64,000 nucleotides of DNA from Curtobacterium sp. MR_MD2014 (GTDB lineage: Bacteria; Actinomycetota; Actinomycetes; Actinomycetales; Microbacteriaceae): contig NZ_CP009755.1 in NCBI RefSeq assembly GCF_000772085.1, positions 1,116,001 through 1,180,000 on the forward strand, in the 5' to 3' direction. Shown one piece after another: positions 9,152 to 17,438 of the stretch (position 1 is the first letter of the stretch; the number at the start of each line of letters is the position of its first letter). The position numbers were made by a program, and so were the translations under genes. The notes beneath the pieces are model-generated. The model searched no databases. It was not told where the DNA came from and saw nothing but the letters and a program-made list of their open reading frames with translations.

Positions 9152-10636
9152 GTGACCGGCAACGAAGCAGCGCGCACCAGGACCGAGACCGACTCGCTGG
9201 GATCCCTCGAGGTCCCCGCCGACGCGTACTGGGGCATCAACACCCTCCGGGCGCTCGAGAACTTCCCGATCACGTCGGTGCCGATCGCGGTGTACCCGGA
9301 CCTCGTCGAGGCGCTCGCGACCGTGAAGCAGGCCGCCGCACGGGCGAACAAGGCCATCGGGGTGCTCGACGCCGAGCGTGCCGACGCCATCGACCAGGCG
9401 GCGCAGGAGGTCCGCGACGGGAGCCTCCGCGACCAGTTCGTCGTCGACGTCGTGCAGGGCGGCGCGGGGACGTCGACGAACATGAACACGAACGAGGTGC
9501 TCGCCAACCGCGCCCTCGAGATCCTCGGGCGTGAGAAGGGCGACTACGCGTACCTGCACCCGATCGACCACGTGAACCGCAGCCAGTCGACGAACGACAC
9601 CTACCCGACGAGCATCAAGCTGGCGATGATCCTGGGGGTGCGGCGGCTCACCGAGCAGCTCGAACTGCTCTCCGACGCGTTCGCCGAGCGCGGCCGGGCG
9701 TTCCAGGACGTCCTGAAGGTCGGGCGCACGCAGCTGCAGGACGCCGTGCCGATGACCCTCGGGCAGGAGTTCACCGGGTTCGCGCACACCATCCAGGAGG
9801 ACGTCCTGCTCCTCCGCACGGTCTCGCCGCTGCTCGCGGAGACGAACCTCGGGGCGACGGCCATCGGCACGGGCATCACCGCGGACCCGCAGTACCGCGA
9901 CGAGGTCCGTCGGCAGCTGCAGGTCGCCAGCGGGCTCGACATCGTGACCGCACCCGACCTAATCGAGGCGACGAGTGACGCCGGTGCCTTCATGACGCTG
10001 TCCGGCACGGTGAAGCGCAGCGCGGCCAAGCTGTCGAAGATCTGCAACGACCTGCGGTTGCTCGCGTCGGGGCCGCAGGCGGGGCTCGGCGAGATCACGC
10101 TGCCCGCACGCCAGGCGGGGTCGTCGATCATGCCGGGCAAGGTCAACCCGGTGATCCCGGAGGTCGTGAACCAGATCGCGTTCGCCGTCGCCGGTGCCGA
10201 CACCACGGTGACGATGGCCGCCGAGGGCGGGCAGCTGCAGCTCAACGCCTTCGAGCCGATCATCACCCACTCGATCCTGCAGTCGCTGCAGTGGATGGCG
10301 AGCGGGTGCGCCACGCTCCGGGTGAACTGCGTCACGGGCATCGAGGCGAACGAGGCCAAGCTCGCCGCGCAGGTGGACACCAACGTCGGCGTCGTCACCG
10401 CGCTGACGCCCTACATCGGCTACGCGGCCGCGGCGTCGATCGCGCACACCGCGTTGACGACCTCGACGCCGATCGCGACGCTCGTCACGGCGGCGGGGCT
10501 GATGGACGAGGACCAGGTGCAGCGGGTCCTGTCGCCGGCGCGCTTGTCGGGCATCGAGCTCGCGACGGGGGCGATCCCGATCGTCACCGAGGAGATGTTG
10601 GACGCCGAGGCGGAGCGGGTCGCGCGCGAGCGCTGA
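9152..10636 (+). CDS. aspA: Aspartate ammonia-lyase
   Basis: 494 residues of the fumarase/aspartase superfamily, converting L-aspartate to fumarate and ammonia. The signature GSSIMPGKVNP is intact, with its catalytic-loop serine, as are the GGAGTSTNMNTNEV and STNDTYPTS regions. The segment AAEGGQLQLNAFEPI is closer to aspartases than to class II fumarases, so aspA is preferred; a fumarase C assignment is the alternative. The GTG at 9152 lacks a ribosome site but has TAGCCT at 9139-9144, ending 7 nt upstream, which suggests a leaderless message. Monocistronic, with a 60-bp palindrome after the stop. Confidence 0.85.
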   Translation: MTGNEAARTRTETDSLGSLEVPADAYWGINTLRALENFPITSVPIAVYPDLVEALATVKQAAARANKAIGVLDAERADAIDQAAQEVRDGSLRDQFVVDVVQGGAGTSTNMNTNEVLANRALEILGREKGDYAYLHPIDHVNRSQSTNDTYPTSIKLAMILGVRRLTEQLELLSDAFAERGRAFQDVLKVGRTQLQDAVPMTLGQEFTGFAHTIQEDVLLLRTVSPLLAETNLGATAIGTGITADPQYRDEVRRQLQVASGLDIVTAPDLIEATSDAGAFMTLSGTVKRSAAKLSKICNDLRLLASGPQAGLGEITLPARQAGSSIMPGKVNPVIPEVVNQIAFAVAGADTTVTMAAEGGQLQLNAFEPIITHSILQSLQWMASGCATLRVNCVTGIEANEAKLAAQVDTNVGVVTALTPYIGYAAAASIAHTALTTSTPIATLVTAAGLMDEDQVQRVLSPARLSGIELATGAIPIVTEEMLDAEAERVARER

Positions 10637-10650
10637 CCCCGTCCCGCGAG

Positions 10651-10710
10651 ACGCAACCTCGGCGGCACTGCGCAGCGGTACAGCGCTGCGAGGCGTCGCC
10701 GACGTTGCGT
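10651..10710. repeat. 60-bp palindromic repeat, family 2, copy B
   Basis: Outer arms ACGCAACCTCGGCG and CGCCGACGTTGCGT match copy A at 1560-1619. The inner 12-mer GCGCAGCGGTAC (10670-10681) is the reverse complement of the inner sequence of copy A. It lies between the convergent aspA and yihY genes and may terminate both. Confidence 0.7.
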
Positions 10711-10739
10711 CGTGCGGAGCGCCGCGCGAGCGCTGGAGC

Positions 10740-11828
10740 CTAGGGCAGCGGGGGCTCGCCGACCCGCACCTGGTGCGACATCGCGCGCAGGTGCTCCTCG
10801 GTCGGCGAGGGCTCCTCGTGCTCGTCCTCGGCACGCTGCTGCGCGGCGAGCCGGACCCGGTGCGCCGCAGCGATGTCCTGGTCGCGCCAGCGTGCGAGCG
10901 TGAAGTTCCGCGTGACGTCGCGGAGTGGCAGTCGGATCGACTCGTCAGCCTCGATGCCCGCGAGGAGCTGGCGCATCCGGATGACCTCGGAGTCGAGCTC
11001 CCCGCCGACGACGAGCACGAAGTTCGAGATGTACAGGTACACGAGCAGCAGGATCGCGCCACCGAGCCACCCGTAGGCCCGGTTCCCGCTGCCGCCGACC
11101 GTCTCGACGTAGATCGAGAAGCCGAGGGTCGCCACCGCCCAGGTCACGATCGCGAACGCCGCTCCGGCCGACACCCACCGCAGCTGCGGGGTCTTCACGT
11201 TCGGCGTCGCGTAGTAGAGGACCGCCACCATCACCACGAGGACGACGGCGAGCACGGGCCACTTCGCCACGTTCCACAGGTCGTCGATCCACGGTGCCCA
11301 CCCCAGCTGCCGGACGATCGCCGCCGAGATCGTCGGGGTTCCGAGCAGGATGACGATCGCGATCGCCCCGCCGACCATCACGAGCAACGTGACGAGGAGC
11401 ATCATGCTGCGGAACTTCCAGATCCGCCGGCCCTCCTCGACCTCGTAGGCGGTGTTCATCGCGCGTCCGAACGCCGTGGCGTACCCGGAGAGCGACCACA
11501 GCGTCAGGACGAGCCCGATCGAGAAGCCCACCCACGGGTTGTCGAGCGTCAGCAGCTGGCGCAGCGGGCCCTCGAGGTGCTGCGCGGTCTCGGGGCGGAC
11601 GATGAAGCCCAGCACCTGGATGATGTCGGTCAGGCTGTCGCCCTGCCGGTCCACGACGGACAGGGCCGACACGACGGCGAGCGCCGCGGGGAACACGGTC
11701 AGCAGGGCGAAGAACGTCAGGGAGGCCGCGGCGTCCACGACGCGGTGGCGGATCACCGAGTGGTAGGTGCGCCGGACGACCGCGCGGACGCCGGTCCGCT
11801 GCAGGTCGCGCGAGGCGCTGTCGGGCAT
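10740..11828 (-). CDS. YihY/BrkB-family inner-membrane protein
   Basis: 362 residues with six membrane spans. Family features are the ASLTFFALLTVFPAALAV first span, LWSLSGYATAFGRAMNTAYEV and the GAILLLVYLYISNFVLVVGGEL segment near the end. A hydrophilic tail of about 70 residues follows. The family was once annotated as RNase BN; that is not supported here, and transport or envelope functions are only suspected. The ATG at 11828 has no ribosome site, but a TACGGT hexamer ends 7 nt upstream on the same strand, suggesting a leaderless transcript. Confidence 0.85.
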   Translation of the reverse strand: MPDSASRDLQRTGVRAVVRRTYHSVIRHRVVDAAASLTFFALLTVFPAALAVVSALSVVDRQGDSLTDIIQVLGFIVRPETAQHLEGPLRQLLTLDNPWVGFSIGLVLTLWSLSGYATAFGRAMNTAYEVEEGRRIWKFRSMMLLVTLLVMVGGAIAIVILLGTPTISAAIVRQLGWAPWIDDLWNVAKWPVLAVVLVVMVAVLYYATPNVKTPQLRWVSAGAAFAIVTWAVATLGFSIYVETVGGSGNRAYGWLGGAILLLVYLYISNFVLVVGGELDSEVIRMRQLLAGIEADESIRLPLRDVTRNFTLARWRDQDIAAAHRVRLAAQQRAEDEHEEPSPTEEHLRAMSHQVRVGEPPLP

Positions 11829-11852
11829 GCGATGTACCGTACCCGACCCCAC

Positions 11853-11895
11853 GACGGCCGGGAGGCGCGGTGCGGCACCGCCACGCGCCTCCCGT
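11853..11895. repeat. Family 1 palindrome
   Basis: GGGAGGCGCGGTGCGG pairs with CCGCCACGCGCCTCCC, with small imperfections. It lies between the start of yihY and the end of the MFS gene on the same strand, where it could terminate MFS transcription. Confidence 0.65.
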
Positions 11896-11910
11896 CCTCG
11901 GGCAGCTGCA

Positions 11911-11978
11911 CGAGACTCGGCCCCGCGGACAAATTCGCCGTTCCCGCGCGCGAGTCTCGTCCGCCAGGCCGAGTCTCG
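11911..11978. repeat. 68-bp inverted repeat, CGAGACTCGG type (family 4)
   Basis: Perfect 12-bp arms CGAGACTCGGCC (11911-11922) and GGCCGAGTCTCG (11967-11978). A third partial copy, CGAGTCTCG, lies in the loop at 11951. It follows the end of the MFS gene (transcribed leftward). Probable terminator or REP-like element. Confidence 0.6.
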
Positions 11979-12004
11979 GACCTGACGGGGCCGGCACCCG
12001 CCGG

Positions 12005-13321
12005 TCAGTTCGCGTGCGGGTCGAGTGCGTCGTACCGGCGGAAGGAGGGCACCAGCCGGAGCAGCAGTGCCACGAGGCCGATGATGAGCACGCCGCCGAT
12101 GATCGGCGGGTACGCGATGCCGGCCGCGACGACGAGGCCGGCGTACAGGTCGCCGAGGCGCGGGCCGCCGGTCACGACCACGATGAAGATGCCCTGCAGC
12201 CGTCCGCGCATCCCGTCGGGCGAGGCCGCCTGCAGGATCGTGTTCCGGAACACCGAGCTGACGTTGTCCGCGCCGCCCGCCGCCGCGAGGAACAGCGCCG
12301 CGAGTCCGAGTGCGGGCAGGATCTCGACGCCGAAGGCCTCGCCGGACCGACCGCCGAGCAGGTGCGCCACCGCGATGACGACGCCGAACGCCGCGATCGC
12401 CGCGCCGTACGCCGTGATCGCCCAGCCGACGGCCTCGCCCTGGCGTCGCACGTGCCCGAGCGGGCCGGAGAACACGCTCGACAGCAGCGCGCCGACGGCG
12501 TAGGCGGCGGTCAGGGTGCCGACCGTGATCGACCCGCCGCCGATGACCAGTGCCCCGATCGCCGGGAAGAGCACGCGCGGCTGGCCGAACGTCATCGCGA
12601 CGATGTCGAGCACGAACGTCATCGTGATGTTGCGGGACCGCCTGAGGAACCGCGCACCCTCGACCAGGGAGCGCAGCCCGGGGCGGAGGGCGTCGTGCTC
12701 CGCCGCCATCCGGGGGAGGGTGAAGACGCCGAGGAAGGCGAACGTGAAGAGCACGACGTCGATCGTGTAGGTCGGTGCGAAGCCGACGCTCGCGATGAGG
12801 ACACCGGCGATCGCCGGGCCCACCGTCACCTGGAACCCGGACGCGATGCCACCGAGGGCGCTCGCAGCCGGGAGCAGGTCCGTCCCGACGAGCCGGGGGA
12901 CGATCGCCGAACGCGAAGCGTTGCTCACCGTCGCGGCGACGGCGTTGACGGTCGCGAGCACGTAGAGGAGCGCCACGCTGTGCAGCCCGAGCCAGGCGTG
13001 CGTGGCGATGAGCGCGACCGCGGCCCAGGCGATGATCGCGGACACGAGGGCCACGAGCCGCCGGTCGAAGGCGTCCGCGAGCATCCCGCCGTAGAGCCCG
13101 GCGACGATCATCGGGACGAGGGCGATCACGCCGACGAGCGCGACCGCGAAGGTCGAGCGGGTGATCTCGTAGACCTCGAGGCCGACCGCCACGGTGGTCA
13201 TCTGCGTGCCGATGCCGGCGATCGCCGTGCCGGCCCAGAGCCGCGCGAACGCGGGGGAGCGGCGGAGCGGGGTGAGGTCGGCGAGCAGGCGGCGGCGGGG
13301 TTCGGTGTCAGGTCGTGTCAC
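12005..13321 (-). CDS. MFS transporter, enterobactin-exporter/EntS-like class
   Basis: 438 residues with about eleven to twelve spans. It starts with the RRSPAFARLWAGTAIAGIGTQ segment typical of EntS-like major facilitators and has the inter-span motif YGGMLADAFDRRL (motif A, GxLaDrxGrr-like) near residue 70. Likely a proton-driven drug or small-molecule exporter; the substrate is not predictable. The GTG at 13321 is chosen because similarity starts about 20 residues into this frame; no ribosome site is evident. The upstream region holds a 32-bp tandem repeat, and the FKBP gene diverges from it. Confidence 0.85.
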   Translation of the reverse strand: MTRPDTEPRRRLLADLTPLRRSPAFARLWAGTAIAGIGTQMTTVAVGLEVYEITRSTFAVALVGVIALVPMIVAGLYGGMLADAFDRRLVALVSAIIAWAAVALIATHAWLGLHSVALLYVLATVNAVAATVSNASRSAIVPRLVGTDLLPAASALGGIASGFQVTVGPAIAGVLIASVGFAPTYTIDVVLFTFAFLGVFTLPRMAAEHDALRPGLRSLVEGARFLRRSRNITMTFVLDIVAMTFGQPRVLFPAIGALVIGGGSITVGTLTAAYAVGALLSSVFSGPLGHVRRQGEAVGWAITAYGAAIAAFGVVIAVAHLLGGRSGEAFGVEILPALGLAALFLAAAGGADNVSSVFRNTILQAASPDGMRGRLQGIFIVVVTGGPRLGDLYAGLVVAAGIAYPPIIGGVLIIGLVALLLRLVPSFRRYDALDPHAN

Positions 13322-13352
13322 GGTGGAACCATTCTGCGGCCTGCGCCGCCCC

Positions 13353-13437
13353 GAGCGGGCGGAATCGGCGGGCTCCGGCGACGCGAGCGGGCGGAATCTG
13401 CGCACTCCGGCGACGCGAGCGGGCGGAGTGTGTCGCG
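13353..13437. repeat. 32-bp tandem repeat, about 2.6 copies
   Basis: Units begin GAGCGGGCGGA at 13353, 13385 and 13417. The first two share 27-28 of 32 bases, including CTCCGGCGACGC, and the third is partial. It lies in the 213-bp divergent gap between the MFS and FKBP genes. The units adjoin with no unique spacers. Confidence 0.8.
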
Positions 13438-13534
13438 TTCGTCCGCTGAGCGTGACGGATCGCGCCCGTTCGCGGGGAGCGAGACGCCCGCGCCGCCGGG
13501 GAAGCCACCACACCCCAGCTGGTTGACTGACGCC

Positions 13535-13906
13535 ATGACTGACCTCAACAGCAAGCCCGAGTTCGACGCCCCCGAGGGCCCGGCTCCCACCGAGCTCGTG
13601 ATCACCGACATCGTCGAGGGTGACGGCGACGTCGCGCAGCCCGGCTCGACCGTCAAGGTGCACTACGCCGGCGTCGAGTACGAGTCCGGCGAGGAGTTCG
13701 ACAGCTCGTGGAACCGCGGCGAGCCGATCGACTTCCCGCTCGCAGCACTCGTCCGTGGCTGGCAGGAGGGCATCCCCGGCATGAAGGTCGGCGGGCGCCG
13801 CAAGCTCACCGTCCCGCCGGAGCTCGCCTACGGCCCGGCCGGCGGCGGGCACTTCCTCTCCGGCAAGACCCTCATCTTCATCATCGACCTGCTCGGGGTC
13901 CGCTGA
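13535..13906 (+). CDS. FKBP-type peptidyl-prolyl cis-trans isomerase
   Basis: 123 residues, a single FKBP domain with no signal peptide, so cytosolic. Active-site features are VKVHYAGVEYESGEEFDSSW (the Tyr and Asp of the pocket), PIDFPLAALVRGWQEGIPGM with its Trp floor, and ELAYGP near residue 105, all in normal order. It speeds proline isomerisation during protein folding. The ATG at 13535 is preceded by TTGACT ending 6 nt upstream, a weak -10 match, and there is no ribosome site. The stop overlaps the next ATG (TGATG), so it is coupled to the aldo/keto reductase. Confidence 0.92.
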   Translation: MTDLNSKPEFDAPEGPAPTELVITDIVEGDGDVAQPGSTVKVHYAGVEYESGEEFDSSWNRGEPIDFPLAALVRGWQEGIPGMKVGGRRKLTVPPELAYGPAGGGHFLSGKTLIFIIDLLGVR

Positions 13907-14742
13907 TGCAGGTCGGCGCGCCCACCATCGAGCTGAACGACGGCCACCGCTTCCCGGAGCTCGGCCTCGGCACCTACGGGCTGAACGGCGACGAGGGCAC
14001 CGCAGCGGTCGGCGCGGCGATCACGAGCGGCTACCGGCTGCTCGACACCGCGCTGAACTACGGCAACGAGGACGCCGTCGGCCGCGCCGTGCGCGAGTCG
14101 GAGGTCGACCGTGAGGACCTCGTCGTCACGTCGAAGCTGCCCGGGCGGCACCACGGCTACGACGAGGCACACCGCTCGATCGACGAGACGCTCGGCAACC
14201 TCGGGCTGGACCGCGTCGACCTGTACCTCATCCACTGGCCGAACCCGTCGGTCGGGAAGTTCGTCGACACGTGGAAGGCCTTCGTCGACCTCCGGGACAG
14301 CGGCAAGGTCCGCTCGATCGGCGTCTCGAACTTCACGCCCGAGCACCTGAAGGCGATCATCGACGCCACCGGTGTCGCCCCGGCGGTGAACCAGGTGGAA
14401 CTGCACCCGTACTTCCCGCAGGCCGAGCTCCGCAAGGTGCACGCCGAGTACGGCATCGTCACCGAGAGCTGGAGCCCGCTCGCGAAGCAGTCCGAGCTGC
14501 TCACCGAGCAGCCGGTCCTCGACGCGGCGGCCGCGCACGGCGTGACGCCCGGCCAGGTCGTGCTGCGCTGGCACGTCCAGCTCGGCGCGGTCCCGGTGCC
14601 GAAGTCCGGCGACGCGGACCGGCAGCGGGAGAACCTCGACGTCTTCGGCTTCGCGCTGACCGACGACGAGGTCCGCGCGATCTCCGGGCTCGAGCGCGGG
14701 CGTCTCTGGGACGGCGACCCGGACACGCACGAGGAGATGTAG
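13906..14742 (+). CDS. Aldo/keto reductase
   Basis: 278 residues, a TIM-barrel NADPH-dependent oxidoreductase of the AKR5-like 2,5-diketo-gluconate reductase/methylglyoxal reductase type. The catalytic tetrad is visible: Asp and Tyr in LLDTALNYGNE, Lys in VVTSKLPG and His in YLIHWPNP. The cofactor-binding PVPKSGDADRQRENL is near residue 230. The physiological substrate is unknown. It is translationally coupled to the FKBP gene by TGATG. A long GC hairpin lies 15 bp after the stop. Confidence 0.88.
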   Translation: MQVGAPTIELNDGHRFPELGLGTYGLNGDEGTAAVGAAITSGYRLLDTALNYGNEDAVGRAVRESEVDREDLVVTSKLPGRHHGYDEAHRSIDETLGNLGLDRVDLYLIHWPNPSVGKFVDTWKAFVDLRDSGKVRSIGVSNFTPEHLKAIIDATGVAPAVNQVELHPYFPQAELRKVHAEYGIVTESWSPLAKQSELLTEQPVLDAAAAHGVTPGQVVLRWHVQLGAVPVPKSGDADRQRENLDVFGFALTDDEVRAISGLERGRLWDGDPDTHEEM

Positions 14743-14756
14743 GGGCTGCCGCCCCC

Positions 14757-14823
14757 ACGGACGGACGGGCGCGCCCCGCTGAGCGGCGACGCGAAGCGTC
14801 GCGCGGGGCGCGCCCGTCCGTCC
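14757..14823. terminator. Long GC-rich hairpin after the aldo/keto reductase
   Basis: The arm GGACGGACGGGCGCGCCCCG pairs with CGGGGCGCGCCCGTCCGTCC across a short loop that also holds a nested GACGCGAAGCGTC stem. No T-run. It separates the FKBP-reductase unit from helD. Confidence 0.75.
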
Positions 14824-14906
14824 CCCGGTCGCCCGTGCGTCTCGTCGCTCCCGGAGGTCGCCCGGCGGGACTACACTGGACACCCCTGTTTCCCGAAGGG
14901 TGGCGT

Positions 14907-17153
14907 GTGTCCGAACCGACCGAGACCGACCGCGAACGTAGCTACGTCGACGGTCTCTTCACCCGTCTCGACGAGCTGACGGCCGAGGCCGAGCAGCGTC
15001 TCGCCGAGACCCGCCGCCAGGCGGTCGGCGGCAACCACCAGAGCCGCAGCGAGCGTGACGCCTACGCACGCCTGTACGAGGACACGATCGCCACGCTCGA
15101 CCGCGTCGGCGACCGCCTGGTCTTCGGTCGGCTCGAGGTGTCCGAGCCGGAGTCGCCCGACGACACGTTCCGGTACATCGGCCGCGTCGGCCTCCGCGAC
15201 GTCGAGCACCGACCGCTCCTGCTCGACTGGCGCGTCCCCGGTGCGAGCGCCTTCTACCAGGCGACCGCAGCGCACCCGATGGGCATGCGCGCCCGCCGCC
15301 ACCTGACGCTCGAGGGTCGCACGGTCGTGAACGTCGAGGACGAGGTCTTCGACGCGACGCTGTACGATGACGAGCGCACGCACCTGCAGGGCGAGGGAGC
15401 GCTGCTCGCGGCGGTCACCGCCGAGCGCACCGGTCGGATGACCGACATCGTCGCGACGATCCAGGGCGAGCAGGACCGCATCATCCGCTCCGCGCTCGAG
15501 GGTGTCCTCATCGTGCAGGGCGGCCCCGGTACGGGCAAGACCGCCGTGGCGCTGCACCGCGCCGCGTACCTGCTCTACACGCACCGCGACCGGCTCCGGG
15601 GCTCCGGCGTGCTCATGGTCGGGCCGTCCCCGGCGTTCCTGACGTACATCGAGCAGGTGCTGCCGTCGCTCGGCGAGACCGGCGTGGTGATGGCCTCGCT
15701 CGGGTCGCTGTACCCGGGCGTGCACGCGACGATGCACGACCACGGGGACGTCGCCGCGGTGAAGGGCTCGGCGCAGATGGCGTCGCTGCTCCGCCGTGCC
15801 GTCCGCTCCCGCCAGGTCGTCCCGACCGAGTCGGTCGTGCTCGACGTCGAGGGGGAGCGGCTCACGGTGCCACCGCAGCTCGTCGCCGACGCCCTCAAGC
15901 GGGCGCAGGACCGCGGGAAGCCGCACAACGTCGCCCGGGTGACCTTCAACAAGATCGCCCTCGACGCGATGACCCGCCTGCTCGCCGACCAGCTCCGCGC
16001 CCGCGGCACGACGGTGGACGAGGCCGACGAGAAGGTCCTGCGCGAGGACATCCGCAGCTCGTACGACGCCCGTGTCCTGCTCAACACCGCGTGGCTGCCG
16101 CTGCCGCCGGAGAAGTTCCTCGAGGACCTCTACGCGCGCCCGAACTGGCTCGCCTCGCTCACGCCGGACTGGACACCCGCACGCCGCGCACTGCTCCGGC
16201 GACCGCGTGGCGCGGGCTTCACGATCGAGGACGTCCCGCTCCTCGACGAGGCCGCCGAGCTCCTCGGGCCGTTCGACCCGACCGGCGGTGCCGCGAAGCG
16301 CGCGGCCAAGGCCAGCCGCAACCGCGACATCGAGAACGCCCGCCAGGCGATCGAGAACATGGGCGTCGAGGGCATCGTCTCCGCCGAGCAGGTCGCGGGG
16401 TCCTTCGCCGAGGGCGGCGATCCCCGCACGACGGCCGAGCGCGCCGCCGAGGACCGCGAGTGGACCTACGGGCACATCGTCGTCGACGAGGCCCAGGAGC
16501 TCTCACCGATGCAGTGGCGGGTCCTCGCCCGCCGGAACCCGCTGCGGTCGTTCACGATCGTCGGTGACATGGCGCAGGGTTCCTCGCCGGCCGCCGCACG
16601 CACGTGGGACGACGTCGTCGGTGCGCTCGCACGCCGCCGTCGCGGACGTGCGCCCGTGGTCCCGCTCGACCACCGGATCGCCGAGCTCACGGTCAACTAC
16701 CGCACGCCGCGCTCCATCGTGCAGGCGGCGGGTGCGTTCGCCGACGCCGCCGGACTGGCGGTCACGCGCACCGAGGCCGTGCGCGACGGCGACCCGGTCG
16801 ACCGCGTGTCCGTGCCCCGGGCGGCGCTGCTCGACACGGTCGCCGAGCACGTGGACGCCGAGCGGGAGCGCATCGGCTCCGGCACGATCGGCGTCATCGT
16901 GCCCGAGGCCGAGCTCACCGCCGTCCGCGAGCGGCTCGCCCGCACCGACGCCGACGTCCGGGGGCTCGGCTCGCCGCGACCGGGGTCGGTGACGGTCTTG
17001 ACGGGGGCGGACGCGAAGGGCCTCGAGTTCGACGGCGTGCTGTTGGTCGACCCCGACCGGGTCGGCGCCGACGCGGCACGCGCCGCGGCCGCGGTCTACG
17101 TGGCGATGACGCGACCGACGCGACGGCTGGTCGTCGTCGACGTCATCGACTGA
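14907..17153 (+). CDS. helD: HelD/HelR-like RNA-polymerase-recycling ATPase
   Basis: 748 residues of the UvrD-like superfamily 1. An N-terminal helical region (about 1-150) carries the YVDGLFTRLDELTAEAEQRL coiled coil. Walker A GGPGTGKT is near residues 205-212, Walker B VVDEAQE near 524, and the C-terminal helicase motifs include VNYRTPRSI and VYVAMTRPTRRL. Members do not unwind DNA; they insert into RNA polymerase and release stalled complexes. Actinobacterial HelR can also protect against rifampicin. The GTG at 14907 has GAAGGG about 5 nt upstream, and TACACT at 14873-14878 gives a short leader. Its last 11 bp overlap the convergent emfourin gene. Confidence 0.88.
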   Translation: MSEPTETDRERSYVDGLFTRLDELTAEAEQRLAETRRQAVGGNHQSRSERDAYARLYEDTIATLDRVGDRLVFGRLEVSEPESPDDTFRYIGRVGLRDVEHRPLLLDWRVPGASAFYQATAAHPMGMRARRHLTLEGRTVVNVEDEVFDATLYDDERTHLQGEGALLAAVTAERTGRMTDIVATIQGEQDRIIRSALEGVLIVQGGPGTGKTAVALHRAAYLLYTHRDRLRGSGVLMVGPSPAFLTYIEQVLPSLGETGVVMASLGSLYPGVHATMHDHGDVAAVKGSAQMASLLRRAVRSRQVVPTESVVLDVEGERLTVPPQLVADALKRAQDRGKPHNVARVTFNKIALDAMTRLLADQLRARGTTVDEADEKVLREDIRSSYDARVLLNTAWLPLPPEKFLEDLYARPNWLASLTPDWTPARRALLRRPRGAGFTIEDVPLLDEAAELLGPFDPTGGAAKRAAKASRNRDIENARQAIENMGVEGIVSAEQVAGSFAEGGDPRTTAERAAEDREWTYGHIVVDEAQELSPMQWRVLARRNPLRSFTIVGDMAQGSSPAAARTWDDVVGALARRRRGRAPVVPLDHRIAELTVNYRTPRSIVQAAGAFADAAGLAVTRTEAVRDGDPVDRVSVPRAALLDTVAEHVDAERERIGSGTIGVIVPEAELTAVRERLARTDADVRGLGSPRPGSVTVLTGADAKGLEFDGVLLVDPDRVGADAARAAAAVYVAMTRPTRRLVVVDVID

Positions 17154-17421
17154 TCGGCTCGCCCTCGTCGCGCACCCGCGCGACGAGGGCCGCCCACGCG
17201 CCGTCGAGCTGGCTGCCGGGGATCGTGACGGTGGTGCGGGCGACGCTCACCGTCCACGTGAAGTCGTCGGGCACCGCCTGCCGCCGCCGCGCCGGGGCCT
17301 CGCGCGGGAGGGCGCCGACCAGGTCGTCCCAGGCGTCCGGGTCGTCGCACGAGTCGGTGTCGATCCGCCATCCCCGCGAGAGGCCGGCGAACCCACCACT
17401 GCGGCGGACGACGATCTGCAT
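17143..17421 (-). CDS. Emfourin-like protealysin inhibitor
   Basis: 92 residues, soluble. The N-terminus MQIVVRRSGGFAGLSRGW, with the paired basic strand and RSGGFAGL turn, is characteristic of emfourin, the small protein inhibitor encoded next to protealysin-type M4 proteases. The gene lies 17 bp downstream of such a protease on the same strand, exactly the known operon order. Its expected job is tight inhibition of the mature protease inside the producing cell. Start at the ATG 17421, with GGAG close upstream. Its 3' end overlaps helD on the opposite strand by 11 bp. Confidence 0.85.
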   Translation of the reverse strand: MQIVVRRSGGFAGLSRGWRIDTDSCDDPDAWDDLVGALPREAPARRRQAVPDDFTWTVSVARTTVTIPGSQLDGAWAALVARVRDEGEPISR

Positions 17422-17438
17422 GCTCCGGTTCTACGCCG

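Noticed and set aside
13353..13437. 32-bp direct repeats near CRISPR repeat length.
   Set aside because: Only two and a half copies, directly adjoining with no spacers.
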